A stretch of 64,000 bases of DNA from Runella aurantiaca (GCF_003339505.1 NZ_QPIW01000024.1:42119-106118); one strand, 5' to 3'; numbered from the stretch's first letter, positions 9,644-19,646 are shown. The notes: generated by a model from the sequence alone, not told the origin. A program made the numbers and translations.

Positions 9644-12394
9644 TTAATTACATCCCTGAATTTGAGCTTTAAATACGCTACTGGCTTCGGCCTGAAACCC
9701 TGGGTTTAATTCAATTGCGGCCCCTGCCTGATAAACAACATTCGCTCCGCTTTGAATGAGGTTGGCGGCTTGGATGGTTTGCCCTGCCTGAATCGTCATG
9801 GGTTCACCGTTCGCTAGGGTTTGGGTCAACGTCCGTGCAGGTGGGCAAGGATCAGTGACGGTAAATGTTCGCTCGGCAAACGCGCCGTTGGTGGTATAAT
9901 TCCCTGCCTGAACGGCGCGTACCCGTACCGTTCCTTCTTGCCCGGTAAGCGTGATGAGGTTTCCATTGGAAAGGGTGGCGGGCCCGCTGAGGACAAAATA
10001 CTTGATGGCAAGCCCCGAAGAAGCAGTGGCATTGAGCGCAAAAGCAGGTGAGGTGATTAGCTTGGGCGGGACAGAATCCAGCGTAACGGTTTGTTGCGTA
10101 ATGGGCCGCGTTACGTTGAAAGTCCGCTCCACAATCGGGGCTTGATTATAGTTAGTGAGAGTGCTTCCGTGTTGAGTCGCCCGAATTTTCACTGGCCCAG
10201 GTTTTCCCGTTAAAGTAACGGTTGAGCCGCCCACGGTTGCGGGGCCCGAAACCAAGTAGTAGGAAATAGGCAACGTGGAACTTGCGGTAGCATTTAGGGC
10301 AAAGGCCGAAGCCGTCGTTAACTTGTCGGGGATAGCGGGGAAGGTAATGGATTGCTGTAAACCGACACAATTGAGGTTAATGTCTTTGGTATAAGTTGTT
10401 GATAATCCCTGCTGGTCGGTGACGATGAGATAAATCCGAATCCAGTAGGTAGCCACCCCCTTTTCGCACTCCAAGGAAGGGAGGGAGATGTTTTGATTGT
10501 TGTTGGTGTATGTTATGTAAAGGTGCTCGTGGTCATTATGAGCGAGCATGATTTTCCAGACGTAGGTAAGTTGGGCGCTATCGGTATGGTCGTCGGAGGC
10601 AAAGGCGCTGAGGGTGATAGGGTATGCGGCATTGGCCGCAATAGAATTCAGCGAGTGAATACTGCTGCTGTCGATGACGGGAGGGGTGTTGTTGAGGCTT
10701 ACGTAGAGAGAATCGTAGCCTTTTTCGCCGTTGGGGTCGGTCACGGTGAGTTTTACCTTGTACGATGTTTGCCCTGCATTCGTAAAAACGTGGTGAGGGG
10801 CAAGAGTAGTTTCTACGGGGCTACCATCGCCAAAATTCCATTGGTAAGTAATCGTTTGGTTGTCGGGGTCGTAGGAGTCTAGGGCCGAAAACGCCGTGAT
10901 TAAGGGGCTGATGCCCGCCGTGGTATCAGCTTTTATTTTGGCAATGGGCGGTTGATTGCCGGGAGAATAGCGCATTCGACGAATTTGCAGATTTCCAAAT
11001 GAAACGTAGTAAATGGTGCCCTCTATGGGGTGAATTGCCATAGACACCATGCCCCCGCCAATGTTATAATTGAAGCGATTGACGTATTGGACATTGTAGT
11101 TAGCATCTAATTTTACGTTATAAACAATCCCGCTGGCATCACCCACAAAATAAGTGTTTTTGTACGCTGGAGGATAGGTATCTTTATCATAATACACACC
11201 AGCTACGGCTGAGTTTCCCTGCATTGGGTTGATGCCCGGTACCTGAGGGCTACCTATGTTAAAAATGGTGTCATTTTTGATAGCGCGGCCTGTCCCTGTG
11301 CGATAATCAACGATGGGTTTTTGTGGGTTTGCAGGAGCATATTGGGTAAGTGGTCGATTGTGGCTGACATCCATCCCCTCTTTGAATGGCCACCCAAAAT
11401 TTTGCCCACTTTCCACTACCAAATTATACTCTTCTTTATCTCCTTGTCCTACATCACCCACCAAAAAATCCCCAGGGTCGTCGGTGTGATTGCCAGTGAG
11501 GGGAATGTGCATGATTCGGAAAGGGTTTCGAAATCCGCTCGCCCAAACTCTGGACTGGGCGGTGCGTGGGCTAGTGGGGTTGTAGTACGGGTTGGAGGGT
11601 AGGCCGTCTCCCGTATTGGGGTCGATGCGTAGAAGCTTACCGCAATGAGAGCTAAGGAGTTGAGAACGATTGGCTCCGATGTTTTCGGCGTTGGTCATTA
11701 CACCTCTATTCAAGCATTCTTGATAGGCGGTTTCGGGGTGGGAACCATTATCATCGTTGGAGTAATAAGCGCCGTCGCCGGTCGAAACAATGAGAGAATT
11801 GTCGGTTCCAAATACCAACGTACCACCCATGTGCGATAGCTTTGTGATGGGTATGCCCGTGGAGTTGCTTTCGCCAATGAGGATTTTATTTGACGAACTT
11901 CCGTAATCGGTCGTTGGCAAAAGGGTTGGGTGATTTGGGTTGTTGGCTTTGAAGCGTTTGACCCTTCCAATGGCGGCATCTTCGCTGCTGCCCCCTACAA
12001 TGTGACTTGAATAATACACATAAAAAAAGCCATTGGTGAAAAAATCAGGGTCTAGCACAAAACCCAACATTCCTCCGTCAAAATTACCTTTGACATCTCC
12101 TCGAATGTCGAGCATCAGCGACCATGAATAATTGTCTTTATTTGTGTTGGGCAGTACATACGGCAATACAAATACCCGTCCGTCTTTGGTCCACGCGAAA
12201 GTTCGTCCGTTTGCATCGAAGGTGACTCCGACTATGGAGGCACTTGTTCCGTTGACTCCTTCATTTGGTAGCCAAATCCCCCTAAACGATTCATCAACAA
12301 AGCCAGATTGAACTTGTGCAGTGCTGTTTAATGCCGTGATAAGTAGCGTAACAATGAAAAATGCCGTTTTTTTTAATATAGAATTCAGTCTCAT
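9644..12394 (-). CDS. Secreted glucose/sorbosone-dehydrogenase-like propeller protein with PKD domain
   Basis: 916 aa with a signal peptide (MRLNSILKKTAFFIVTLL then ALNSTAQ). Residues about 30-480 form a GSDH-type beta-propeller (GGMLGFVLDPDF, YYSSHI, LIVSTGDGAYYSND, VWASGFRNPFR, VGDVGQG, NFGWP). The family oxidises sugars with PQQ. Residues about 490-580 match a PKD domain (YQWNFGDGSP). Two similar 75-residue MBG-like segments follow (starting QSITFPAIPDKL and QQTVTLDSVPPKL). The last 45 residues form a block ending in NPGFQAEASSVFKAQIQGCN that is shared with two other secreted proteins in this window. Export is clear; the activity is a family inference. Single-gene unit, divergent from the DUF885 gene. 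Confidence 0.88.
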   Translation of the reverse strand: MRLNSILKKTAFFIVTLLITALNSTAQVQSGFVDESFRGIWLPNEGVNGTSASIVGVTFDANGRTFAWTKDGRVFVLPYVLPNTNKDNYSWSLMLDIRGDVKGNFDGGMLGFVLDPDFFTNGFFYVYYSSHIVGGSSEDAAIGRVKRFKANNPNHPTLLPTTDYGSSSNKILIGESNSTGIPITKLSHMGGTLVFGTDNSLIVSTGDGAYYSNDDNGSHPETAYQECLNRGVMTNAENIGANRSQLLSSHCGKLLRIDPNTGDGLPSNPYYNPTSPRTAQSRVWASGFRNPFRIMHIPLTGNHTDDPGDFLVGDVGQGDKEEYNLVVESGQNFGWPFKEGMDVSHNRPLTQYAPANPQKPIVDYRTGTGRAIKNDTIFNIGSPQVPGINPMQGNSAVAGVYYDKDTYPPAYKNTYFVGDASGIVYNVKLDANYNVQYVNRFNYNIGGGMVSMAIHPIEGTIYYVSFGNLQIRRMRYSPGNQPPIAKIKADTTAGISPLITAFSALDSYDPDNQTITYQWNFGDGSPVETTLAPHHVFTNAGQTSYKVKLTVTDPNGEKGYDSLYVSLNNTPPVIDSSSIHSLNSIAANAAYPITLSAFASDDHTDSAQLTYVWKIMLAHNDHEHLYITYTNNNQNISLPSLECEKGVATYWIRIYLIVTDQQGLSTTYTKDINLNCVGLQQSITFPAIPDKLTTASAFALNATASSTLPISYYLVSGPATVGGSTVTLTGKPGPVKIRATQHGSTLTNYNQAPIVERTFNVTRPITQQTVTLDSVPPKLITSPAFALNATASSGLAIKYFVLSGPATLSNGNLITLTGQEGTVRVRAVQAGNYTTNGAFAERTFTVTDPCPPARTLTQTLANGEPMTIQAGQTIQAANLIQSGANVVYQAGAAIELNPGFQAEASSVFKAQIQGCN

Positions 12395-12469
12395 TTTTGG
12401 AAATTCAGTTCAATAATTACCCCATTTTGAATTTTTGTATCTTTTAGGGATAAATTAATTTAATAACGG

Positions 12470-12477
12470 CAAAATTA
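12470..12477 (-). promoter_or_regulatory. Candidate -7 box for the propeller gene
   Basis: On the minus strand this reads TAATTTTG (TAnnTTTG consensus), 76 bases before the start codon at 12394. No matching -33 box is apparent. Confidence 0.35.
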
Positions 12478-12734
12478 GTTTAATGTTCTAATTGATATAT
12501 ACCGTACGATAAATGGATCTAAATGGAGTGTTTGTCTTTTTTGGATATTTTACTGTTCCTGTAAAAGATAAAAATGTCCCAGTTTAGTTATATACTGGTA
12601 AAATAGACCATAAGTTTATTCGCTTCGGCAATAAAGTAAGCTGACTTTTGTGGAGGATGTTTCGTTTTTAAAAGGACTTACACAGAACAAAAAAGTCTGG
12701 CTACGATGCAGTCAGGCATTTGTTACAATTTGAT
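12478..12734. other. Divergent intergenic region
   Basis: The 429-base gap between the divergent genes (12395-12823) holds the two candidate -7 boxes listed separately. In the remaining stretch I see no gene, terminator or clear operator. Confidence 0.4.
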
Positions 12735-12742
12735 TACTTTTG
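12735..12742 (+). promoter_or_regulatory. Candidate -7 box for the DUF885 gene
   Basis: TACTTTTG matches TAnnTTTG and lies 81 bases before the ATG at 12824. If real, transcription would begin near 12750, close to the alternative upstream ATG at 12755, which supports the later start. No good -33 element. Confidence 0.35.
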
Positions 12743-12823
12743 TTAAGTGCATAGTTGGTGATAAAAACCATTTCAGTTAATGCACGTAAACCCTTTCATT
12801 TCCAAACTAACCCTTTTGTTTAC

Positions 12824-14569
12824 ATGCTCTTCCCCAAACACTATTTGGTGAGTGCAGTACTGACCTTTTCAGGTTTGTCTGCGGCGTATGCCCAACCATC
12901 CCCCACTAATTCGTTGTACAAACAAACGAGCGAAGTCCACCATTTGATGACCAATTATGCCGCCGACCGAGGAAGCCTGACGCGGTTTTACGTTGTCGAA
13001 AACTCTCCCGAACGTCGTCAGAGACTGGAAAAACTGACCAACGATTATCTGGGGCAGCTCCAAAAAATGGATTTTGACAAATTGCCCGTTGACAGCCAAG
13101 TGGACTATGTGTTGTTTCAACGAAACTTGCAGGTTGACATTCGGGAATTGGGTAAAGAAGCCGTCGAGGTAAGTCAGACGCAGGCGTGGTTTCCGTTTGC
13201 GGATAAAATATATGCGTTGGAAAAATCACGCCGACGAGGCGCGGCCGTCAACGGTGAGCAGATGGCCACTGAGTTTAATGCCCTTGGTTTGGAAATAGCC
13301 GAAGCGCGCAAGGCGGTGGCAAAAATGGAAAAAATCGACCCTGCGCTGGCCGAGCGGGCCGCTGGCACCGCTACGGGACTGAAATCAGCCCTGAAAAGTG
13401 TCTTTGAATTTTACAACGCCTACGACCCTAACTTTACGTGGTGGATGCCCGAGCCGTACAAAAAAGTGGATACGCTGCTGACTTCGTATGCTAATCTGTT
13501 TACCAAAAAAGCCAAATCTGTAGCTCCTTTCAAAGACGACGGCAGCGGCATCAACGGGGTAGCGGTAGGGCGCGATGAACTGATTCGTCAATTAGAATTT
13601 GAGTTTATTTCCTATACGCCCGAGGAACTCATCGACATCGCCAACAAAGAATTTGCGTGGTGCGACCGCGAATTGCTGAAAGCCTCCCGTGAGATGGGCT
13701 TTGGCGATGATTGGAAAAAAGCACAGGAAAAAGTCAAAAACTCGATGGTGCCAGTGGGAAAACAGCCCGAAATGATTTTGCGGCTCTACAACGAATCGGT
13801 GTCGTTTTTGAAACAAAAAGACCTGATTACCATTCCGCCAATTGCCGAAGAAACTTGGCGTATGGCCATGATGTCGGCCGAGCGGCAGAAGTTCAGTCCG
13901 TTCTTTTTGGGTGGAGAAACAATCCTGATTTCGTACCCCACGGCGGCCATGTCGCATGAAGACAAGCTGATGAGTATGCGCGGCAATAACCCGCATTTCT
14001 CACGTGCTACGGTTCACCATGAGCTTATCGCGGGGCACCATTTACAGGGTTTTATGAACAACCGCTACAAAACCTACCGTCGCTTCCGCACGCCGTTTTG
14101 GACCGAAGGCTGGGCGTTGTACTGGGAAATGATTTTGTGGGATATGAACTTTCCTCAGTCGCCAGAAGACAAAGTCGGAATGCTATTCTGGCGGATGCAC
14201 CGCTGCGCCCGGATTATTTTTTCGCTCAATTACCACCTCGGCAAATGGACACCGCAGCAGTGTATTGACTTCCTCGTGGACCGCGTAGGCCACGAGCGCG
14301 CCAATGCCGAGGGCGAAGTGCGGCGGTCGTTCGTAGGCGGCTATGAGCCGTTGTATCAACTGGCTTATATGACGGGCGCGTTTCAGTTTTATGCGTTGAA
14401 GAAAGAATTGGTCGATACCAAAAAAATGACCTACAAGGAGTTTCACGACGCCGTGATGCAGCAAAATTCGCTGCCCGTAGATATGGTCAGGGCTGTAATG
14501 ACCAACAAAAAATTGAGCCGGGATTATAAGTCGACTTGGAAGTTCTACACGCCGCCGGTAGTGAAGTAG
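12824..14569 (+). CDS. DUF885 family secreted protein, predicted metallopeptidase-like
   Basis: About 581 aa from the ATG at 12824. I prefer it to the in-frame ATG at 12755 because it gives a clean signal peptide (MLFPKHYLVSAVLTFSGLSAAYAQ). DUF885 proteins are helical, gluzincin-like proteins; the zinc motif is seen as HHELIAGHHLQG (HExxxGHH) with WTEGWALYWE downstream as the third-ligand region. Helical, charged throughout, no membrane segments besides the signal. Likely periplasmic. Substrate unknown. The gene converges on the S74 adhesin, with a long palindrome between them. Confidence 0.85.
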   Translation: MLFPKHYLVSAVLTFSGLSAAYAQPSPTNSLYKQTSEVHHLMTNYAADRGSLTRFYVVENSPERRQRLEKLTNDYLGQLQKMDFDKLPVDSQVDYVLFQRNLQVDIRELGKEAVEVSQTQAWFPFADKIYALEKSRRRGAAVNGEQMATEFNALGLEIAEARKAVAKMEKIDPALAERAAGTATGLKSALKSVFEFYNAYDPNFTWWMPEPYKKVDTLLTSYANLFTKKAKSVAPFKDDGSGINGVAVGRDELIRQLEFEFISYTPEELIDIANKEFAWCDRELLKASREMGFGDDWKKAQEKVKNSMVPVGKQPEMILRLYNESVSFLKQKDLITIPPIAEETWRMAMMSAERQKFSPFFLGGETILISYPTAAMSHEDKLMSMRGNNPHFSRATVHHELIAGHHLQGFMNNRYKTYRRFRTPFWTEGWALYWEMILWDMNFPQSPEDKVGMLFWRMHRCARIIFSLNYHLGKWTPQQCIDFLVDRVGHERANAEGEVRRSFVGGYEPLYQLAYMTGAFQFYALKKELVDTKKMTYKEFHDAVMQQNSLPVDMVRAVMTNKKLSRDYKSTWKFYTPPVVK

Positions 14570-14602
14570 AGGCAGGAGTAAGAACTGAAAAATGGCGAAC
14601 CG

Positions 14603-14653
14603 ATAAATGTAAAACTGCAAAAGGATTGGACCCTTTTGCAGTTTTACATTTAT
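14603..14653. terminator. Long palindrome between convergent genes (dispersed-repeat family)
   Basis: The left arm 14603-14624 pairs with the right arm 14632-14653 over 22 bp around a 7-nt loop, with core GTAAAACTGCAAAA. No strict T run, but it is likely a bidirectional terminator. Related palindromes are at 49343-49389 and 61058-61085, so this is also a dispersed repeat. Confidence 0.7.
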
Positions 14654-14695
14654 TATTTCTTGGTTTTTTCGGTTAAATACTTTCGCAGCTTGAGT

Positions 14696-16486
14696 CTATT
14701 TTTTGCCTAATTTGTTACTATCTAGGTTTGGTTTCAACGAAGCTTTTATTTCAGTAACGCTATTTTTGAGCATCGCTATGTCATCTTTATAGGCGCTATT
14801 TTCATGTTTAAGTTTTTCGATTTGCACCTGTTGCTCTTTCACCGCATTGATAAGGGGCATAACGAAGTCTGCATAGGCAAGATTTAACGTTTTTTGGGCA
14901 TCATCATCCTCTATCAATCCACTAAATGGAAGATTCAATGCCTTCATAACTGCCTGAACATCTTGGGCAATCAGGCCATCACGTCGGCGTTTATTGGTGT
15001 CTGCGGCGTAATTGTATGAAGAGGTTTTGAGTTTTAAGATAAAATCCAGTCCTAAGCGCTGGGTGTAAGTAATATTTTCTTTTAGCCTTCTATCAGAATA
15101 GTTACTCCAATTGCCATAGCCTCCTACGGTTGTAACCGAAGAATTGCCAATGACTGCTTTGTTGCTAGCATTGACTATGGCATTATAGCCAATGGCGATT
15201 GAATTGAATAAATTATTGGCTGAAGTATTGGCGCCCGTCCCTAATAAAGTATTGCGATAGCCTGCTGTAATTACATCTCCCGCATTAGTTCCAATAGCTA
15301 CATTTGAATAACCGGTGATACTGTTTAATAGTGCAACAGCACCCACAGCTACATTTGCAGTACCAGAAGTATTCTTAGTTAGTGCAACAGCACCCACAGC
15401 TACATTTTCAGTACCGGATGTATTACCGGATAGCGCAACTGCACCCACAGCAGTATTCCCTGTACCTACATTATTGACAGATGAAATACTTCCACGAAGT
15501 GCACTATAACCAATTGCAGTATTTCCCGGAAAATCCGTACCCATATACGTCGTACTTGTAGATGCGGCATATTTCATAGCACCATAACCAATAGCTGTAA
15601 TACCTGAATTCACTACATTTGATAAGAGTGCGTCTTTTCCAACCGCTATATTGAAATCACCGGAAGTATTATCAGATAATGCACTAACTCCCACAGCTAC
15701 ATTTGAACTGCCAGAAGTGTTAGTAAATAATGTGTTTGCTCCAAGAACAGTATTGCTGATTCCTGTATTATTAGATGGTGTATCGCTTCCTCGTAGTGCG
15801 TTTATTCCAACTGCAGTATTGTTTGTAATAATACCGGAAGTTCGATTATCCGAGTTATTCATTGCTTTATGTCCAATAGCAGTACTTCCGCTATTCGCTA
15901 CATTATGTGCTAAGGAAAAATGGCCAACGGATGTATTATAATTTCCACTCGTATTTCTAATTAAAGTCAGAGAACCTAACGCCGTATTTTCAGTGCCGGA
16001 GGTATTGTCTGCGAGGACTCTGCCACCTATGGCAGTGTTACTTATACCGGTATTATTGGAAGGAACGAAGCTACCCCTCAAAGCTTCAACTCCTACTGCT
16101 GTATTATAAGTGACGTATTGTGTAACAGTTTGGTCATCGGCAAATTGCATAGCCGAAGTCCCGATTGATACGTTACCGGAATTGACCTTATTAGTAACAA
16201 GTGCATCAACACCAATTGCAACATTAGAGCCACCCGTTGTATTGTCACTCAAAGCATTTATTCCAATTGCAACATTTTGAGCTCCTGATAAATTTAACCT
16301 TAAACTATTATTGCCAATAGAAATATTATTTACGTCTTGAGCGGTGGAAGTTGGCAACTTTCCTCTTATACCTTTGGGTGTTATTGTCAAGCTACCATCT
16401 GTGCCGCTGATGATATTGATTTGAGCCGTGAGCTCAAGGGATATCAATGCCAATAAAATTGTGGTAAAAAACTTCATGGTTGTCAT
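14696..16486 (-). CDS. Secreted YadA-head-like repeat protein with S74 (tail-fibre chaperone) domain
   Basis: 596 aa with signal peptide (FFTTILLALISLELTAQ). Residues about 50-470 are made of 14-15-residue repeats of the kind NTAxG..AL..NTSGxxNVAVG, which in YadA-type heads build a left-handed parallel trimeric beta-roll. The C-terminus holds a Peptidase_S74/intramolecular chaperone domain (SDRRLKENI, then GLIAQDVQAVM) and a terminal coiled coil (EQQVQIEKLKHENSAYKDDIAMLK). In phages this domain trimerises the fibre and cuts itself off. The gene starts 2 bases after the LytTR gene's stop and so is probably transcribed with it. Likely a trimeric surface fibre. The recurrent repeats make it prone to length variation. 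Confidence 0.85.
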   Translation of the reverse strand: MTTMKFFTTILLALISLELTAQINIISGTDGSLTITPKGIRGKLPTSTAQDVNNISIGNNSLRLNLSGAQNVAIGINALSDNTTGGSNVAIGVDALVTNKVNSGNVSIGTSAMQFADDQTVTQYVTYNTAVGVEALRGSFVPSNNTGISNTAIGGRVLADNTSGTENTALGSLTLIRNTSGNYNTSVGHFSLAHNVANSGSTAIGHKAMNNSDNRTSGIITNNTAVGINALRGSDTPSNNTGISNTVLGANTLFTNTSGSSNVAVGVSALSDNTSGDFNIAVGKDALLSNVVNSGITAIGYGAMKYAASTSTTYMGTDFPGNTAIGYSALRGSISSVNNVGTGNTAVGAVALSGNTSGTENVAVGAVALTKNTSGTANVAVGAVALLNSITGYSNVAIGTNAGDVITAGYRNTLLGTGANTSANNLFNSIAIGYNAIVNASNKAVIGNSSVTTVGGYGNWSNYSDRRLKENITYTQRLGLDFILKLKTSSYNYAADTNKRRRDGLIAQDVQAVMKALNLPFSGLIEDDDAQKTLNLAYADFVMPLINAVKEQQVQIEKLKHENSAYKDDIAMLKNSVTEIKASLKPNLDSNKLGKK

Positions 16487-16488
16487 GT

Positions 16489-16869
16489 TTAAGAATGGTT
16501 GAATGATAGGGGAGTTGTCTTTATTGATTGATAAAATCGGTCGAAAACCAGGCGTTTTCGTCGGGATACCTTCACTACCGCACCGTCTTTCATCTGTATC
16601 TCGGCTCTTCGGCTGTATTTTACAATAAATGATGTATTGATAAGTGAGCTTTTATGGACCCTGATGAAGGTGTCGGGCAATTGTGACTCGTACCAACGAA
16701 GGGTTCTAGAGGTAAGGATTTTACGGCCGCCAGTCAATAAAAATCGGGTATAATTTCCCACCGCTTCAAGGCGTATAATGTCGGCAGGGGTAATCTGTTT
16801 ATTTCCTAAAAACAGCAAAAATACGGACTTCGGCCCTGTAAAGGCAGAGATTGCAGGGTGTGTGTTCAT
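16489..16869 (-). CDS. Stand-alone LytTR DNA-binding protein
   Basis: 126 aa consisting almost only of a LytTR domain (about residues 25-120): ITPADIIRLEAVGNYTRF, LTSRTLRWYESQLPDTFIRVHKSSLIN, VKVSRRKRL. No receiver domain, so it is not controlled by phosphorylation in the usual way. Lies 2 bases upstream of the S74 fibre gene and 52 bases downstream of vgrG on the same strand. The second LytTR gene in the window (37845-38204) also lies directly upstream of a fibre-like protein, so each LytTR may control its neighbour. Some similar proteins work as local or phase regulators; this is inference. Confidence 0.88.
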   Translation of the reverse strand: MNTHPAISAFTGPKSVFLLFLGNKQITPADIIRLEAVGNYTRFLLTGGRKILTSRTLRWYESQLPDTFIRVHKSSLINTSFIVKYSRRAEIQMKDGAVVKVSRRKRLVFDRFYQSIKTTPLSFNHS

Positions 16870-16921
16870 GGTGGTAAAGTGGAGGTTTTTTATGTAGTCG
16901 TAAACTGCTGAAAAGGAGCCG

Positions 16922-18760
16922 TTAATTAATCATTACGACTCCGCCTTTCAGGGTCGCCAAGCCGCCGCCGTCGAGTTCCAACTGCGCGGATGCCTTAAAT
17001 GAGCCAGTTGTTTGGGCACTCACATCTACCGTCAAACCTTCCACTTTCAGTTCGGTACCGGCGCTTACTTCCATACTTGTATCGTTCTTGATTAGCGTTT
17101 TTCCCGCTTTTACATCCCATTCATCGCTAGCTTCCATTTTGATTTTGGGCGCTTTTAACTGAATACCTTTGGCGGCTTCCAGAAAGATGGTTCCGTTGCT
17201 TTTGGCTCTTATGTGTGAGCCACCATCCAGCGAAAGTTCGATTTCGTTTTTACTGTCTTTATTAAAAATCCGAATCGTCTCCTTGCCGTCGGTATCATCA
17301 ATGAGGATGTGATTGCCCCCTTTGGTGATGATGCCCTTGATGTTGTTGTTTTTATTAAAAAGTTCACCCGGCTTGGCGTCGCCGTGGTACATGCTACCCG
17401 TTACAAAAGGGACATCGGGATTGCCAAATTCAAAATCTACAAATACCACTTCATCCACTTCCGGAATAAAGTACATTCCTTTTTCTTTGCTCGCCATTGG
17501 GTTCACTACCCTTACCCACGGCGTTATTTCATTACTGGCTTTTTGCCACGGAAACTGCACCTTTACGCGTCCCATGCTATCTTTATCATCTACGTGCATC
17601 ACAACGGCGGGTTGTGGCTCGGCGTTGGGTTGAATGATACGGTAATCGACTGGCGCAAAGTCAGTATCATGCGGAACAGCCTCAAAATTACACTGATAGA
17701 CCCCTCTCGAATCCAAATAATGACTCAAACGAGTGACCACAAACGACCCGTAATCAATGGTTTCGACTTTATTTTTGGCGTTGATAAAGGTATCAGTCAC
17801 TTTTACAACACCTCCCAATTTTACTTCCATCTCAGGTGTTCGGCCACTGAGCACGGCCAATTTATTGACTTGCTCACTTTTTTTGAGCTTGATGGCTTTT
17901 TTTAAAGTGGATGTACTGCGGTGGTTTTGGTAGCCAATCTCAATGAGCTCGTCGCTAAACACTTTTTCGGACTTGCTCAGTCCTATCTGCTCATAGGAAT
18001 TCAACCCGCTCACACTTTCTGCCGACGACGGAGCTTCGTAGGTTGTATTTGTGTAATAGTCGTAATGTAAACCTGTGAGATTGAGGGGAGTGGCCCGCAT
18101 ACTGTAATTCATGTCAAAAAAATTGGCTGAGTGTTTGAGTACAATCTCATCTCCCTTTACCCGCCCGGCTTTCCCAAATATAAACTGTTGGCCGTCGTAG
18201 TACATCCACTCACCGTAGTCTTCGGCGAGGCGTTGCAGGAAGTGGAAGTTGTCTTCTTCGTATTGGGTCACGTAGCGAATGGTTTCTTTACATTCAGGTT
18301 TCACCTCTTTTTTTAAATTACTGTATGGCTGTAGTACTTTATTTACGATCTGTTCTAAGGTAAGTTTGGAGAAAGAGCGGGTAGTACGCCCCGCACTCAA
18401 CAGCGCCGTTGGACTCACGCCCGTGATGACGACGGTATTGGAGGTACTGCTGCCCTTACTCAAGCGCACCGCCGTCACAATGCCATTAAAGACCATCGTT
18501 TGTTGCCGGCTTACGGTGCCATCTGCCTTTTTTTCTCCCTGCGCGAGTGTGATGACCACCGCCTCGCCCACGACCTTATCGCCCAGTTCTTTGAGTTTGA
18601 CTGTGGGAGATTTCTCCGGCAGCATATCGGGCGACAGACTCACCTCAAAACTATGGTGATTGTCAAAGGGTTGGTTGATTGAGAGGCTGCTGATGCGGGT
18701 GATTTTCAGGCCATTAATATTAACTTCGACCGAGGCGATGAGTTGTAGGGTAGAGGGCAT
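16922..18760 (-). CDS. vgrG: Type VI secretion VgrG spike protein
   Basis: About 612 aa. The start at 18760 (MPSTLQLIASVEVNINGLKI) is preferred to an in-frame ATG at 18793 because the family begins there. The N-terminal half resembles the gp27-like hub (NTVVITGVSPTALLSAGR, YVTQYEEDNFHFLQRLAEDYGEWMY). The gp5 OB-fold follows (KDSMGRVKVQFPWQ, WVRVVNPMASKEKGMYFIPEVDEVVFVDFE), then GNPDVPFVTGSMYHG and a C-terminal beta-helix (HILIDDTDGKETI, IFLEAAKGIQLKAPKIKMEAS). No C-terminal effector extension, so effectors are probably separate. It acts as the puncturing tip with PAAR and Hcp. Next to a GH19-like gene, which is a good cargo candidate. Confidence 0.93.
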   Translation of the reverse strand: MPSTLQLIASVEVNINGLKITRISSLSINQPFDNHHSFEVSLSPDMLPEKSPTVKLKELGDKVVGEAVVITLAQGEKKADGTVSRQQTMVFNGIVTAVRLSKGSSTSNTVVITGVSPTALLSAGRTTRSFSKLTLEQIVNKVLQPYSNLKKEVKPECKETIRYVTQYEEDNFHFLQRLAEDYGEWMYYDGQQFIFGKAGRVKGDEIVLKHSANFFDMNYSMRATPLNLTGLHYDYYTNTTYEAPSSAESVSGLNSYEQIGLSKSEKVFSDELIEIGYQNHRSTSTLKKAIKLKKSEQVNKLAVLSGRTPEMEVKLGGVVKVTDTFINAKNKVETIDYGSFVVTRLSHYLDSRGVYQCNFEAVPHDTDFAPVDYRIIQPNAEPQPAVVMHVDDKDSMGRVKVQFPWQKASNEITPWVRVVNPMASKEKGMYFIPEVDEVVFVDFEFGNPDVPFVTGSMYHGDAKPGELFNKNNNIKGIITKGGNHILIDDTDGKETIRIFNKDSKNEIELSLDGGSHIRAKSNGTIFLEAAKGIQLKAPKIKMEASDEWDVKAGKTLIKNDTSMEVSAGTELKVEGLTVDVSAQTTGSFKASAQLELDGGGLATLKGGVVMIN

Positions 18761-18809
18761 AGTAAGTTCTTTAAAAAAATGATATAGAATCAACAGGTTC
18801 TGATATAAA

Positions 18810-19646
18810 TTATCGTAATATCTCCTCGCACTTTTTTAAATACATTTCTCTTTCGGCTATATGTGTAAGTCCACCATTAATCATATAAACTACCTCTTTA
18901 AAAGTGGCACCCTTGTCACATAATTGATTTCCTTTATTTTTTTCCCAGAAAACAAAGGCTGAAAAGATAGGGTATTTATTAGCCACGTATGTTACTCCTT
19001 CCATTACATTCGGGTCATCTATGTAATCACTAAGCTGTTGATAATTATATCGCCCTGTCAATTGAATTATTCCTCCTCCTTTGTATTTTGGACCATCTCC
19101 TATTTGAGAGTTTCCTACTCTCTTGGCTTTTCTTGTATTAACACCAGGGTCATAATTCATTCCACTGGCAATTTCTTCGAAATATTGACCATGACCACAT
19201 TCAACAGAAACGTTTGCCAAGAAAAAGGACAGCCTGATTTTAGTAGTTAGTTTGTATTTCTTTAAATAAAAATTTAAAGCTGATAAAAACCATTTTTCAA
19301 CAGGGTTTCCCCAAATATAAAATAGCTGTTCATGTGTTATTACCGGAGGTGTTGGGTCGTCAAAAAGGTTAAATTTTGACCTTTCATCCCAACTCATCCC
19401 AGCCATAGCTTGATCTTCTTCTATCAACATATCTTTAACAGATTCCGGATTGATGGGAGTATAATCAAGAGGTTCAAAATAAGTTGAATTATCAGCATTA
19501 CATATTAAACGAGAATCAGCTAAAATTTTTCTCATATTTTTCTTGCTCATGCCTGATAAACCACTTTTTTTGCTGTCAGGGATTTTCTTTCGACGAAACA
19601 GATATAGGTCGTTGTCAAACTCTAATAAGCATATTTCTCTTCCCAT
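18810..19646 (-). CDS. GH19-like (chitinase/lysozyme fold) protein, candidate T6SS effector
   Basis: 278 aa. The C-terminal half resembles GH19 enzymes used as phage endolysins and T6SS effectors: FFLANVSVECGHGQYFEE (catalytic Glu region), GDGPKYKGGGIIQLTGRYNY (substrate-groove motif), NPNVMEG-like segment and a C-terminal helix. The first 110 residues are not recognised and may dock to VgrG. No signal peptide, as expected for cargo delivered by T6SS. Lies 49 bases upstream of vgrG on the same strand. Base composition is visibly more A/T-rich than its flanks, which fits horizontal exchange of effectors. Likely cleaves peptidoglycan of target cells. Residues seen are consistent with activity, but the catalytic set is not proven. 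Confidence 0.75.
   Translation of the reverse strand: MGREICLLEFDNDLYLFRRKKIPDSKKSGLSGMSKKNMRKILADSRLICNADNSTYFEPLDYTPINPESVKDMLIEEDQAMAGMSWDERSKFNLFDDPTPPVITHEQLFYIWGNPVEKWFLSALNFYLKKYKLTTKIRLSFFLANVSVECGHGQYFEEIASGMNYDPGVNTRKAKRVGNSQIGDGPKYKGGGIIQLTGRYNYQQLSDYIDDPNVMEGVTYVANKYPIFSAFVFWEKNKGNQLCDKGATFKEVVYMINGGLTHIAEREMYLKKCEEILR

Noticed and set aside
14696..16486. Prophage tail fibre
   Set aside because: Although the S74 domain is phage-like, the gene has a signal peptide and no phage neighbours.
17309..17905. 198-codon open frame antisense to vgrG
   Set aside because: The opposite strand has strong VgrG family motifs, and the antisense frame has no recognisable domain or start signal.
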